A DNA stretch of 10,297 nt from contig CAZHSN010000137.1 in assembly GCA_964535125.1 (NCBI GenBank), positions 1-10,297 on the forward strand, read 5' to 3'. Source of the stretch: CAZHSN01 sp964535125 (lineage in GTDB: Bacteria; Armatimonadota; HRBIN16). The notes below the pieces were generated by a model, which saw only the letters and a program-made list of their open reading frames with translations, had not been told where the DNA came from and did not search any database. The number at the start of each line of letters is the position of its first letter. Within the stretch, counting starts at the first letter, position 1. This document shows, piece after piece, positions 1 through 7,561 of this stretch. The translations under genes and the position numbers were made by a program.

Positions 1-60
1 AGAAAGGGTCACGGCCGCGGTCAAAGCCAAGGTCCACAGCAGATAGTAGCTGTGGCGCAT
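1..60 (-). CDS. Possible start of a leftward gene with a signal-peptide-like N-terminus (partial, runs off the left edge)
   Basis: On the minus strand an ATG at 60-58 opens a frame that stays open to the window edge and reads MRHSYYLLWTLALTAAVTLS. This is a short n-region with Arg and His followed by an uncharged hydrophobic stretch, as in a Sec signal peptide or an N-terminal membrane segment. An in-frame TAG lies upstream at 81-79, so this ATG is the first one available in the frame. No strong Shine-Dalgarno sequence is visible before it. Only 20 residues can be read, so the product cannot be named. The start overlaps the first nine bases of the opposing gene, leaving no room for a promoter between them. 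The alternative is that this is a chance open frame, because 20 residues is little evidence. Confidence 0.35.
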   Translation of the reverse strand, partial: MRHSYYLLWTLALTAAVTLS

Positions 61-1962
61 GTACCGGTCCGGCGCACCCTAACTGTGGCGTCCGGGTCGA
101 AACGCGAGTCGCCGGCGTTCGAGTATCGCCACCCGTTCTGGTATCCCGCGTTTGATCCCGTGTGGGCCATGCGGCATGCGGCCAACGGGTTCAATATCCC
201 GCTGACCGAGGAGCAAGGGGGCCGGGTAGATTACCGCGGATTCGTGCATACATTCGAAACGCTCGTACCCGCGTCCAAGCACTTCGAGTCCCATCCCGAG
301 TGGTATAGCCTGATCGACGGGAAGCGTACGCATGTTCATGCGCAACTGTGCACCACCAATCCCGAGCTGCGTGACTTCATGGTGGAGCGGGTGCGCGAGG
401 TGCTGGCGCCCCCGCATCAGGGCGTCATCGCATCCGTATCACAGAACGACTGCTTCAACCCCTGCCAGTGTCCCAACTGTAAAGCGGTGGATGACGCCGA
501 AGGCAGTCATGCCGGCACGATGATCCAGTTGGTAAATTACATAGCCGAGCGCATAGCGGATGAACAGCCGTTGGCGGCGATTGACACACTGGCGTATCAA
601 TACACCCGGAAAGCGCCGAAGACCATTCGGCCACGGCCCAACGTGATCGTGAGGCTCTGTTCCATCGAGTGCAGTTTCAGTCAACCGTTGAGCGCCCCGG
701 TGAACGCCAGTTTCGCGCAGGATATCCGTGACTGGAACCGGCTGACCGACCGGCTCTATATCTGGGACTACACCACCAACTTTGGCCACTATGCGGGGCC
801 GCATCCGAACTACTTCGTTCTCGGTCCTAACGTGCGTTTCTTTCATCAGCACGGAGTGAAGGGGCTGTTCGAGCAGGGAGCATACCAGGGGTTCGGCGCC
901 GAGATGGCAGAACTCCGCGGATGGTTGCTCGCGCAGTTGATGTGGGATCCGAACCAGGATGACCGGAAGTTGATCGACGAGTTCTTGAAAGGTTATTACG
1001 GTCCGGCCGCCGCTCCAATCGGCCAGTATCTGAAGATGATGGCCCAGAAGGCCTCCACTGTCCACCTGAGCTGCTTCTCACCGATGAACGGGCCCCATCT
1101 GCGACTGGATACACTAACCAAAGCGCTGGCGTTGTTTGACAGGGCCGAGAAAGCGGTGGCGGGTGACCCCGACCTCAGGTGGAGGGTGCGCCAGGCACGG
1201 TTGCCCGTGTGGTATGCGTTCCTGCAGCGCTGGGGCGCATTGCGCCGCGAACGCCGGGCGTCCAACGTCGCATGGCCGGTTCCCGAATCGCGTGCTGAGT
1301 TGGCTCGGATGTGGTTGGCCGATGTCACCGCTCCCGGCCCTGAAGGCTCTCAGCCAATGACTCATGTAAACGAGGGGGGCCTGACGCCGGCAGCATTCGC
1401 GGACTCGGTGATGTATGACCCCAAGGACCTGCCGGCGCGCCCCGAGGATCTGAACCCGCCGAAGCGGTTGTCGCGTGTACCGCTGCCGGACGGCTTGCCC
1501 AACAACGGCCGCGGAGCGATTGATCTGCAGGACAACCGGGCGCGCGATATCAACGCCTGGATGGAGCGACGCGGTGATCTGCAGGCGTCCGATCACTGGG
1601 CGGCCTGCCTGATGGGTGACCACCACGAGTGGGGCTTCCAAATGGGTATCGACAACACACCCAAACAGGCGCAGTCTGGTCGATGGGACGTGTGGATCTC
1701 AGTCCGCATCGATTCCGATCAGCCGATTGCTCCCGACGCGGTGATCGCCACGGCCGGCGTCTGGGACGGCAATGGAGGCGCCCAAATCAACGCACAAATC
1801 CGCGCCTCTCAGGTGTCCGACAAGCAGTACCGGTTGATCCGTCTGGGTACCGCCGAAACGCGGACCAGCCAGTATATCTGGGCCGCGCCTCAGCCAGCCA
1901 AAGGGCTGGTCGCACTCTGGGTCGACCGGGTGATCCTGGTCCCCGCGGATGGCGCCCAATGA
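52..1962 (+). CDS. DUF4838 (GH163-type) glycoside hydrolase, apparently missing its N-terminal part
   Basis: This is a DUF4838 (PF16126) protein. To my recollection that domain underlies CAZy family GH163, whose characterised Bacteroides member is an endo-beta-N-acetylglucosaminidase. The activity here is inferred. Family hallmarks run in order: HVPVRRTLTV and FEYRHPFW; SQND followed by a C-x3-C-x-C-x2-C cysteine cluster (Cys codons 451-480); TLAYQYTRK; RLCSIECSF; LYIWDYTTNFGHY; and GLFEQG (Glu codon 871-873, a candidate active-site acid). A helical region follows, then a beta-rich C-terminus ending ALWVDRVILV. The GTG at 52 is only the first possible start in the track of this frame; the frame stays open to position 1. 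Normal members carry roughly 200 or more extra N-terminal residues, including a conserved segment just before the HVP region, and positions 1-57 do not encode it. No signal peptide is present. The stop overlaps the next start (ATGA), so the gene is the first readable member of the operon. It may be a truncated remnant. Confidence 0.85.
   Translation: MAHVPVRRTLTVASGSKRESPAFEYRHPFWYPAFDPVWAMRHAANGFNIPLTEEQGGRVDYRGFVHTFETLVPASKHFESHPEWYSLIDGKRTHVHAQLCTTNPELRDFMVERVREVLAPPHQGVIASVSQNDCFNPCQCPNCKAVDDAEGSHAGTMIQLVNYIAERIADEQPLAAIDTLAYQYTRKAPKTIRPRPNVIVRLCSIECSFSQPLSAPVNASFAQDIRDWNRLTDRLYIWDYTTNFGHYAGPHPNYFVLGPNVRFFHQHGVKGLFEQGAYQGFGAEMAELRGWLLAQLMWDPNQDDRKLIDEFLKGYYGPAAAPIGQYLKMMAQKASTVHLSCFSPMNGPHLRLDTLTKALALFDRAEKAVAGDPDLRWRVRQARLPVWYAFLQRWGALRRERRASNVAWPVPESRAELARMWLADVTAPGPEGSQPMTHVNEGGLTPAAFADSVMYDPKDLPARPEDLNPPKRLSRVPLPDGLPNNGRGAIDLQDNRARDINAWMERRGDLQASDHWAACLMGDHHEWGFQMGIDNTPKQAQSGRWDVWISVRIDSDQPIAPDAVIATAGVWDGNGGAQINAQIRASQVSDKQYRLIRLGTAETRTSQYIWAAPQPAKGLVALWVDRVILVPADGAQ
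1959..1962 (+). promoter_or_regulatory. ATGA stop/start overlap (translational coupling)
   Basis: The TGA of the DUF4838 gene (1960-1962) shares bases with the ATG of the rhamnosidase gene (1959-1961). Only weak purine-rich sequence precedes it, so reinitiation by terminating ribosomes is the likely route to translation. The overlap also fixes the rhamnosidase start, since a lipoprotein signal peptide begins exactly here. Confidence 0.8.
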
Positions 1963-4900
1963 AACCCCTGTTGCTGCTGGTATGCGGCCTCTCCACCGCC
2001 CTGTGCGCATGCGGTAAAACGTCTGCGCCGGTCAATGGAACACCGGTCGACCTGCGTGTCGAGTATATGGCACGCCCGCTGGGACTGGACACACCGACAC
2101 CTCGCCTGTACTGGCGTGTGTATGACACGCGTCGCGGGGCGCGCCAGTCTGCGTATCGCATCCAGGCGGCATCCACTCCGGAGCGGTTGGCCCGTGGCCA
2201 GGCGGACTTATGGGACTCAGGGCGTGTGAACTCGCCCGAACAGACCCATATCGTGTACGCTGGCAAACCGTTGAACGCGGGACAGCGGGTCTGGTGGCGC
2301 GTGGCCAGTTGGTCCGCGCTGGGAGGTGAACCGCGTTGGAGCGAGCCGGAATACTGGGGTATGGGGTTGTTCTTCCAGCGTGAACCCCAGGCGAAGTGGA
2401 TCTCGCTGCCGCCAGCGGGTGTGCGCGACATCGCCCCGCACAATGGCTACCATTCGCAACAGACCGACGACCCGAAGGACGCGAAATGGGTGGGGATTGA
2501 CCTGGGCGAGTCACGCCGAATGGATGCCGTACGCCTGTATCCTACCCGTCCATTTGACTGGGTGCGTGATGAGCCGGGGTTCAGCTATCCGTTGCGTTTT
2601 CGCGTTGAGGTGGACGATTCGCCGCAGTTTCCCAATCCGCGCGTCGTGGCGGACTTCACCCGGGAGGATGTTCCGGATCCGGGACGACGTGCGCAGACCT
2701 ACCGTTTCGATCCGGTACAAGCGCGCGCCATCCGCATCTACTGTACGCAGCTGCGGCGCCATGAAGGCGCCCGCTACCAGTTGGCCTTGGCGGAGATGCA
2801 GGTGCTGGATGGGGGGCAGGTGATCTCTCAAGGCGCTGCAGGTGTTGCGCTGGATACGCTGGAAGTGATGCGTCCCAGCGGCTGGTCGTTGAAACACCTC
2901 ACAGATGGCCGGACACGGCCCGAGAAGGGAACCGCCGACCTGCCGTTGAGCCCGCCTCCTGCGATGCGTGCGGAGTTTAACCTGCCGGCGGCGCCCCGGC
3001 GTGCGGTATTGTCGTTTACTGCGCTGGGTGTGGTGGAGATGCGGTTGAACGGTCAACGGGCGCATGAGTCGCTGCTGGCGCCCGAGTCCACCGACTACCA
3101 TGTGCGCGTGCAGTACCAGACGGTGGATGTCACCTCTTTGTTGAAGCGCGGCGCGAATGCGCTGGCCGCCCAGTTGGGTGATGGCTGGTACTGCGGCTTC
3201 TATGGATTGCACGGGCGCCGGCAATGGGGACTGTATCCTGAACTGCTGGCCGAACTGCGAGCCGAGATGCCGGATGGCAAGATCATCACGGTGGCCACCG
3301 GTCCGAACTGGCGCGCCACCGATGCAGGACCCGTACGGCATGCAGACCTGCTGGACGGGCAACACGAAGACCGAACGCGCGAGATGCCGGGATGGGACCT
3401 GCCCGGATTCGATCAGAGCGCCTGGAAGCCGGTAACCGTCACCAGCAGACCGGCCCGGCTGCTGGTCGCGCAGCCGAACGAACCGATCCGGGTGACACGC
3501 ACACAAAAACCCAAGCAACTGACCGAGCCGAAACCCGGCGTGCTGATCATTGATATGGGACAGAACATGGTGGGATATGTGCGGCTCAAGCTCACCGGTC
3601 CCAGCGGAACGCAGGTGACGGTGCGGCATGGGGAGATGCTGAACGACGACGGGACGCTGTATACAGCCAACCTCCGTGCGGCACAGCAGACCGACAAAGT
3701 AACGCTCAACGGCTCTCCGTATGTCTTTGAACCCCGACTGACCTACCATGGGTTCCGTTATGTGGAGATAACCGGATGGACAGAGCCGGTTACGCTTCAG
3801 GATATCGAGGGGATGGTCTGCCACTCGGCCGCTCCGGACACCGGTACGTTCGCGTGCAGCAACCAGATGCTTACACAGCTGTGGTGGAATACGCTGTGGA
3901 CGCAGCGCGCCAACCTGATGAGTATCCCAACCGACTGTCCACAGCGGGACGAACGGCTGGGTTGGACGGGGGACATCCAGACATTTGCCCAGACATCGAT
4001 CTACAACATGGATCTGGGGGCGTTCTTTACCAAGTGGCTGCAGGATGTACGCGACGCACAGACCGAAGAGGGCGCGATGCCGGAGGTCGCGCCCAATCCC
4101 GAGCAGCGGCGGGGACCGTTCACTGGCGCCCCTGGATGGGGAGATGTCGCGACCGTGCTGCCGTGGACCTGCTGGGTGAACTACGCGGACCGTCAGATGC
4201 TGGCAGACCAGTATGACGCGGCCAAGCGATGGGTGGACTACATACACAAGCACAATCCGGACTTGATCTGGCGCCACCGCAGGGGTTCGGACTATGGCGA
4301 CTGGCTGCACGGCGACACGCTGATCTATGAAGGGTGGCCCCGGCGCGGCGGTGAGGTACCCAAGGAACAGATGGCCACGGCGTTCTTTGCCCACTCGACG
4401 GACTTGCTGGCACGCATGGCGCGCATACTGGGTAAGCAGGACGACGCACGCACCTATACCGAGCTGTTTGGACGCATTCGGGACGCTTATAACGCTGCGT
4501 ATCTGAAACCGGATGGCACGCTGCAGGCCAATACGCAGGCCGGATATGCTTTCGGGTTGGCATTTGATCTGATCCCGGAAGCGTTGCGGCCTGCCGCGTT
4601 GGAACATGCCATCAACAACATCGAGTCATACGGCTATCGGCTCTCCACCGGCTTCAACTCCACCACCCGCATGGTGATGGAGCTGACGCGCGGCGGACAG
4701 AACGACCTGGCCTGGAGGCTGGTGCAGAACACCGTGTTCCCTTCCTGGGGCTATATGATTGAGAACGGCGCGACCACCATCTGGGAACGTTGGGACGGGT
4801 ATGTCAAAGGACGCGGTTTCCAGGATGCCGGCATGAACTCGTTCAACCACTGGGCGTTCGGGTCGATCACCGAGTGGTTGTACCGTCATGCGCTGGGTCT

Positions 4901-5231
4901 GAACCCCGATCCGGAGAAACCCGGCTGGCGCGCCTTTGTCGTGGCGCCGAAACCGGGCGGTGAGGTGACTTGGGCTCAGGGTACGTATGTGTCGTTGTAC
5001 GGGCGCATCTACTGCAGCTGGTCCATCCAGAATGGCCGGATCGAACTGCAGCTGAGCGTACCGCCCGGCAGTGAAGCCGAGGTTCGGCTGCCCACCTCAG
5101 ATCCCGCGGCGTTGCAAGAGAGCGGGAAACCGGTTGCGGGAGCCGGCGGGATCACCGTGCTCCCTTCTGCCGAGGGACTGGCGCGGGTGCGCGTCACCTC
5201 CGGACAGTATATCTTCAGCGCTCCGGAATGA
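1959..5231 (+). CDS. GH78 alpha-L-rhamnosidase lipoprotein with an inserted discoidin-like domain
   Basis: This is a predicted exo-acting enzyme (1090 residues) releasing terminal alpha-L-rhamnose. Residues 1-18 form a lipoprotein signal peptide (MKPLLLL start, lipobox L-C-A-C, lipidated Cys18), so the enzyme is probably membrane-anchored outside the cytoplasm. Domains in order: a fibronectin-III-like domain (about 28-135); a discoidin/F5-8C-like insert (about 155-318, with KWVGIDLG and a closing LALAEMQVL strand); the rhamnosidase N-domain (about 335-505, with LNGQR and GDGWYCG); a beta-sandwich (about 507-608, with DMGQNMVGYV); a six-hairpin (alpha/alpha)6 catalytic domain (about 620-985); and a C-terminal beta-sandwich (about 990-1090). 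The family acidic motif DCPQRDERLGWTGD lies at 659-672, with the general acid expected among its Asp/Glu residues. The general base candidate is Glu943 in TIWERWDG. All expected catalytic motifs are present. The frame extends upstream to an ATG at 1629, but that part overlaps the conserved end of the previous gene and lies ahead of the signal peptide, so 1959 is preferred. Family assignment is firm; the exact linkage cleaved is not visible. Confidence 0.95.
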   Translation: MKPLLLLVCGLSTALCACGKTSAPVNGTPVDLRVEYMARPLGLDTPTPRLYWRVYDTRRGARQSAYRIQAASTPERLARGQADLWDSGRVNSPEQTHIVYAGKPLNAGQRVWWRVASWSALGGEPRWSEPEYWGMGLFFQREPQAKWISLPPAGVRDIAPHNGYHSQQTDDPKDAKWVGIDLGESRRMDAVRLYPTRPFDWVRDEPGFSYPLRFRVEVDDSPQFPNPRVVADFTREDVPDPGRRAQTYRFDPVQARAIRIYCTQLRRHEGARYQLALAEMQVLDGGQVISQGAAGVALDTLEVMRPSGWSLKHLTDGRTRPEKGTADLPLSPPPAMRAEFNLPAAPRRAVLSFTALGVVEMRLNGQRAHESLLAPESTDYHVRVQYQTVDVTSLLKRGANALAAQLGDGWYCGFYGLHGRRQWGLYPELLAELRAEMPDGKIITVATGPNWRATDAGPVRHADLLDGQHEDRTREMPGWDLPGFDQSAWKPVTVTSRPARLLVAQPNEPIRVTRTQKPKQLTEPKPGVLIIDMGQNMVGYVRLKLTGPSGTQVTVRHGEMLNDDGTLYTANLRAAQQTDKVTLNGSPYVFEPRLTYHGFRYVEITGWTEPVTLQDIEGMVCHSAAPDTGTFACSNQMLTQLWWNTLWTQRANLMSIPTDCPQRDERLGWTGDIQTFAQTSIYNMDLGAFFTKWLQDVRDAQTEEGAMPEVAPNPEQRRGPFTGAPGWGDVATVLPWTCWVNYADRQMLADQYDAAKRWVDYIHKHNPDLIWRHRRGSDYGDWLHGDTLIYEGWPRRGGEVPKEQMATAFFAHSTDLLARMARILGKQDDARTYTELFGRIRDAYNAAYLKPDGTLQANTQAGYAFGLAFDLIPEALRPAALEHAINNIESYGYRLSTGFNSTTRMVMELTRGGQNDLAWRLVQNTVFPSWGYMIENGATTIWERWDGYVKGRGFQDAGMNSFNHWAFGSITEWLYRHALGLNPDPEKPGWRAFVVAPKPGGEVTWAQGTYVSLYGRIYCSWSIQNGRIELQLSVPPGSEAEVRLPTSDPAALQESGKPVAGAGGITVLPSAEGLARVRVTSGQYIFSAPE
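5228..5231 (+). promoter_or_regulatory. ATGA stop/start overlap (translational coupling)
   Basis: The rhamnosidase TGA (5229-5231) shares bases with the ATG (5228-5230) of the next gene, the same arrangement as at the previous junction. No clear Shine-Dalgarno sequence precedes it. This supports a single transcript and coupled translation of the two lipoproteins. Confidence 0.8.
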
Positions 5232-7528
5232 GACGTTTGATGCGACTATGCCGTTGGCCGTTGATCCTGGGTGTGTTGGGCGGTGCGCTCGTTGCATGCG
5301 GCGCACTGCCCGCTGACGGTCTGTTGCGCAATGGGGCGTTTCGCACGGCTGCTGATGGCGCGCTGGACGGATGGCAGCTTTTGGGTGACGCGCGCTGCGT
5401 GCCGCAGGGTGGCCCCCGTGGCCTTCCAGCTGTAGAGGTCACATCGACTGGCTCCGGTATGAATGCCGCCTTGCAGGTGATCCGATGCGATCCCCCGCGG
5501 CGCGGTCCGTTCCGTGTCACCGGATGGGTCCGCCTGGAGAGCCCGATGACGGGCGGCGACCGGGGCCTCTGGCTGGACGTGCTGCAGCAGGATGGCCCGC
5601 CGATGTGGGGCGAGCAGGGGTTAATTGACGCAGCCAAGACGGATTGGCAACAGGTGAGTGTCGAGGTCCATCCCACGCATCGGGTGCGGGAGATCCAGAT
5701 ATATTGCATCGTGCGCGGTGTCCCCGGTCGTATGCGGTTTGCTGATCTGCGTTTGGAGCCGATACCCGTGCACGTGCGCCAAGTGCGTGCGGTTCAAGAG
5801 CCGGATGGCCTGGTGCGTGTACAAGCTCAGCTCTCCTCGGATGCCCCGTGGACGCTGGAGTTGCTGCGGCATCGGCAACCGGTGAACCGGCTTCAGGGCG
5901 ATGGAGTGGAACTGGCCGCAACGTTTGCGGATGCAGCCTCAGCGCAGCGCCTGCGGCTGTCCACCCCCGATGCTCAGATGGAGATCCCAATCGTACGAGC
6001 GGCGCAGGTGGACTGCTGGAGCGAAAGCCCGCTGATACGGGTGTTCCGCGATACGCTGCCTCCAGCGCGCTCCAAACGGCAGATGGGCGCGCATCTGGTG
6101 CGAAATGATACCGAGAGCACCCAACTGTGCGTGCGGTCGTCACGGCCGCTTGCAGCGTCCGTTCGGGTCGATCCGGTGCGCGATGCCACCGGCCGGCCGG
6201 CCGAAGGGGTCAGCTGTCGCTGGTCACGGGTGGGTTATGTGCGCGTAAACACACCGCAGGCGCACCCGTTCGGCGAACGCCGGACGGCCGCCTGGTGGCC
6301 TGATCCACTGTTGAAGCCGGCAGAGCTGCATCTGGAAGCGGGGGCGACGCAGCCGTTGTGGTTCGATTGGCATGTATCAAGGAACACCCCGCCCGGCACC
6401 TATCGTTCTGCAGTGCATTTGCAGTGGCCGGATGGGGCGCTGCGGGTGCCGGTGGTGCTTCAGGTATATCGACCGGTGCTGCCCGATCGTCTATGGGTGA
6501 AGACCGCTTTCGCGCTGATGGATGGCCATCTGAAGAAGGTCTACGGTGAGATCACTCCCGCGCTGCGGAACGCCTATACCGACTTTTTGCTGGAGCATCG
6601 GTTGAACCCGGACGACATCTCGCGGACACAGACGCCGGACCTGCCGACGCTGCTGCGTGCGCGGGACCGGGGATTGAGTTGCTTCACCGTGCTGAACGCC
6701 GTGCCCGAACCGACGGGTGATCCGCTGTGGGTCTGTTACGCGGAGGCGTCCGCGTATACACCCGAGTTCACGCGACGCTTCCTGGAGCGGCTGGACGAAG
6801 TCGTGCCGACGCTGAGACAGCATGGTTTACTCGACCGCGCCTGCGTGTACGGGTTCGACGAGCGCGGCGATGAGTATCTGCCGATCATCCGTGATCTGTT
6901 CGGGGCGATTAAGCAACGGTTTCCTGACCTGCGCACCTTCTCCACCTGCTGGCCCCCTGCAGGCACCGATCCGCTGTCGCTGCACATCGACTGGTTTGTG
7001 CAGCTCAGTTCGTCCTACGACCACCAGATGGCGCAGCATGTGCGTGCGAGAGGCGGTGAAGTCTGGTGGTATGTCTGCATGGGGCCGAACTATCCCTATG
7101 CCAACTGGCTGCTGGAAAACCCGTTGATAGAGTCTCGGATCATCTGGTGGCAGATGTTCCAGCACGACGTGGAGGGAATGCTGTACTGGGGGCTGAACAT
7201 CTGGGAGCGTGACCGCAATGAACAGCCGATAGCCGATGCTTCCGGTCCGCTATTGGATTGGTCGAATACCACCAGGGGGCTGGACTGGCTGAACGGTGAT
7301 GGCGTGTTGCTGTACCCGGGAGAGCACGGCCCCTTGGGGAGCGTGCGCCTCAGCGCCATCCGTGATGGGCTGGAGGACCATGAGCTGTTGCGTATGTATA
7401 GATCACAGCGGGGCGCTCTGGCTGCCGACCGACTGCGCGCCCGGATCACCACTGACCGCACGCACTATACGCGGGACATAGAGACCTACACGCGGGTGCG
7501 CCGCGATCTGTTGAACGCCCTTCGGTAA
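5228..7528 (+). CDS. DUF4091/GH123-like glycoside hydrolase lipoprotein
   Basis: This is a predicted extracytoplasmic lipoprotein hydrolase (766 residues). The N-terminus has two to four Arg residues, a hydrophobic core and the lipobox L21-V-A-C24. Residues about 30-178 look like a carbohydrate-binding jelly roll (LLRNGAF...DGWQLLG, then GWVRLES and a closing MRFADLRLEPI). A beta-rich linker domain follows (about 190-257), then a GH123 N-terminal-type beta domain (about 262-418, with ESTQLCVR and PPGTYR). The C-terminal TIM-barrel-like domain (about 420-750) matches DUF4091 (PF13320): YGFDERGDEY, GEVWWYVCMGPNYPY, GMLYWGLNIWERD and AIRDGLEDHELLRMY. Characterised GH123 enzymes are beta-N-acetylgalactosaminidases using an adjacent Asp-Glu pair in substrate-assisted catalysis; Asp544-Glu545 fits that pair. 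Many DUF4091 proteins have no measured activity, so the substrate is inferred. The ATG at 5228 is preferred over Met5 because it gives the ATGA overlap and keeps the basic n-region. Confidence 0.88.
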   Translation: MRRLMRLCRWPLILGVLGGALVACGALPADGLLRNGAFRTAADGALDGWQLLGDARCVPQGGPRGLPAVEVTSTGSGMNAALQVIRCDPPRRGPFRVTGWVRLESPMTGGDRGLWLDVLQQDGPPMWGEQGLIDAAKTDWQQVSVEVHPTHRVREIQIYCIVRGVPGRMRFADLRLEPIPVHVRQVRAVQEPDGLVRVQAQLSSDAPWTLELLRHRQPVNRLQGDGVELAATFADAASAQRLRLSTPDAQMEIPIVRAAQVDCWSESPLIRVFRDTLPPARSKRQMGAHLVRNDTESTQLCVRSSRPLAASVRVDPVRDATGRPAEGVSCRWSRVGYVRVNTPQAHPFGERRTAAWWPDPLLKPAELHLEAGATQPLWFDWHVSRNTPPGTYRSAVHLQWPDGALRVPVVLQVYRPVLPDRLWVKTAFALMDGHLKKVYGEITPALRNAYTDFLLEHRLNPDDISRTQTPDLPTLLRARDRGLSCFTVLNAVPEPTGDPLWVCYAEASAYTPEFTRRFLERLDEVVPTLRQHGLLDRACVYGFDERGDEYLPIIRDLFGAIKQRFPDLRTFSTCWPPAGTDPLSLHIDWFVQLSSSYDHQMAQHVRARGGEVWWYVCMGPNYPYANWLLENPLIESRIIWWQMFQHDVEGMLYWGLNIWERDRNEQPIADASGPLLDWSNTTRGLDWLNGDGVLLYPGEHGPLGSVRLSAIRDGLEDHELLRMYRSQRGALAADRLRARITTDRTHYTRDIETYTRVRRDLLNALR

Positions 7529-7561
7529 CGCATCGATGCCTGACTGATGAGGTGCCTGTGA
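7529..7561 (+). other. Short intergenic gap with a 10-base palindrome and an 8-base direct repeat
   Basis: This 33-base spacer is the only gap between genes in the window. It holds the perfect palindrome GCATCGATGC (7530-7539) just after the TAA stop. TGACTGAT occurs at 7541-7548 and again at 7563-7570, across the next start codon. There is no GC-rich hairpin with a T-run, so no terminator is evident, and no promoter is recognisable. Read-through transcription into the next gene is the simplest reading. Confidence 0.45.
7549..7554 (+). promoter_or_regulatory. Ribosome binding site of the GH20 gene
   Basis: GAGGTG lies seven bases upstream of the ATG at 7562 and is the clearest Shine-Dalgarno sequence in the window. 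It fixes the start. An in-frame TGA (7559-7561) sits directly before that ATG, and the nearby ATG at 7547 and GTG at 7558 meet stops within five codons. The fourth gene is therefore translated independently, unlike the two coupled genes before it. Confidence 0.65.

Noticed and set aside
439..1065. A 208-codon minus-strand open frame inside the DUF4838 gene
   Set aside because: It is codon-aligned with the plus-strand gene and has the same rare-codon explanation; no signal peptide, domain or ribosome site was seen.
1629..1958. A 110-residue upstream extension of the rhamnosidase frame
   Set aside because: It overlaps the beta-rich end of the DUF4838 protein in another frame, is Arg/Gly-rich without homology, and would place the lipoprotein signal peptide internally.
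2511..4607. A 698-codon open frame on the minus strand inside the rhamnosidase gene
   Set aside because: Its codons line up exactly with the rhamnosidase codons, so a minus-strand stop would need TTA, CTA or TCA on the plus strand, which are rare in this high-GC gene. The antisense peptide shows no recognisable domain, and the plus strand encodes a fully convincing GH78 protein.
5215..5709. A minus-strand open frame spanning the junction of the second and third genes
   Set aside because: It lies opposite a signal peptide and a plausible carbohydrate-binding domain; its Pro/Ser/Arg-rich peptide lacks motifs.
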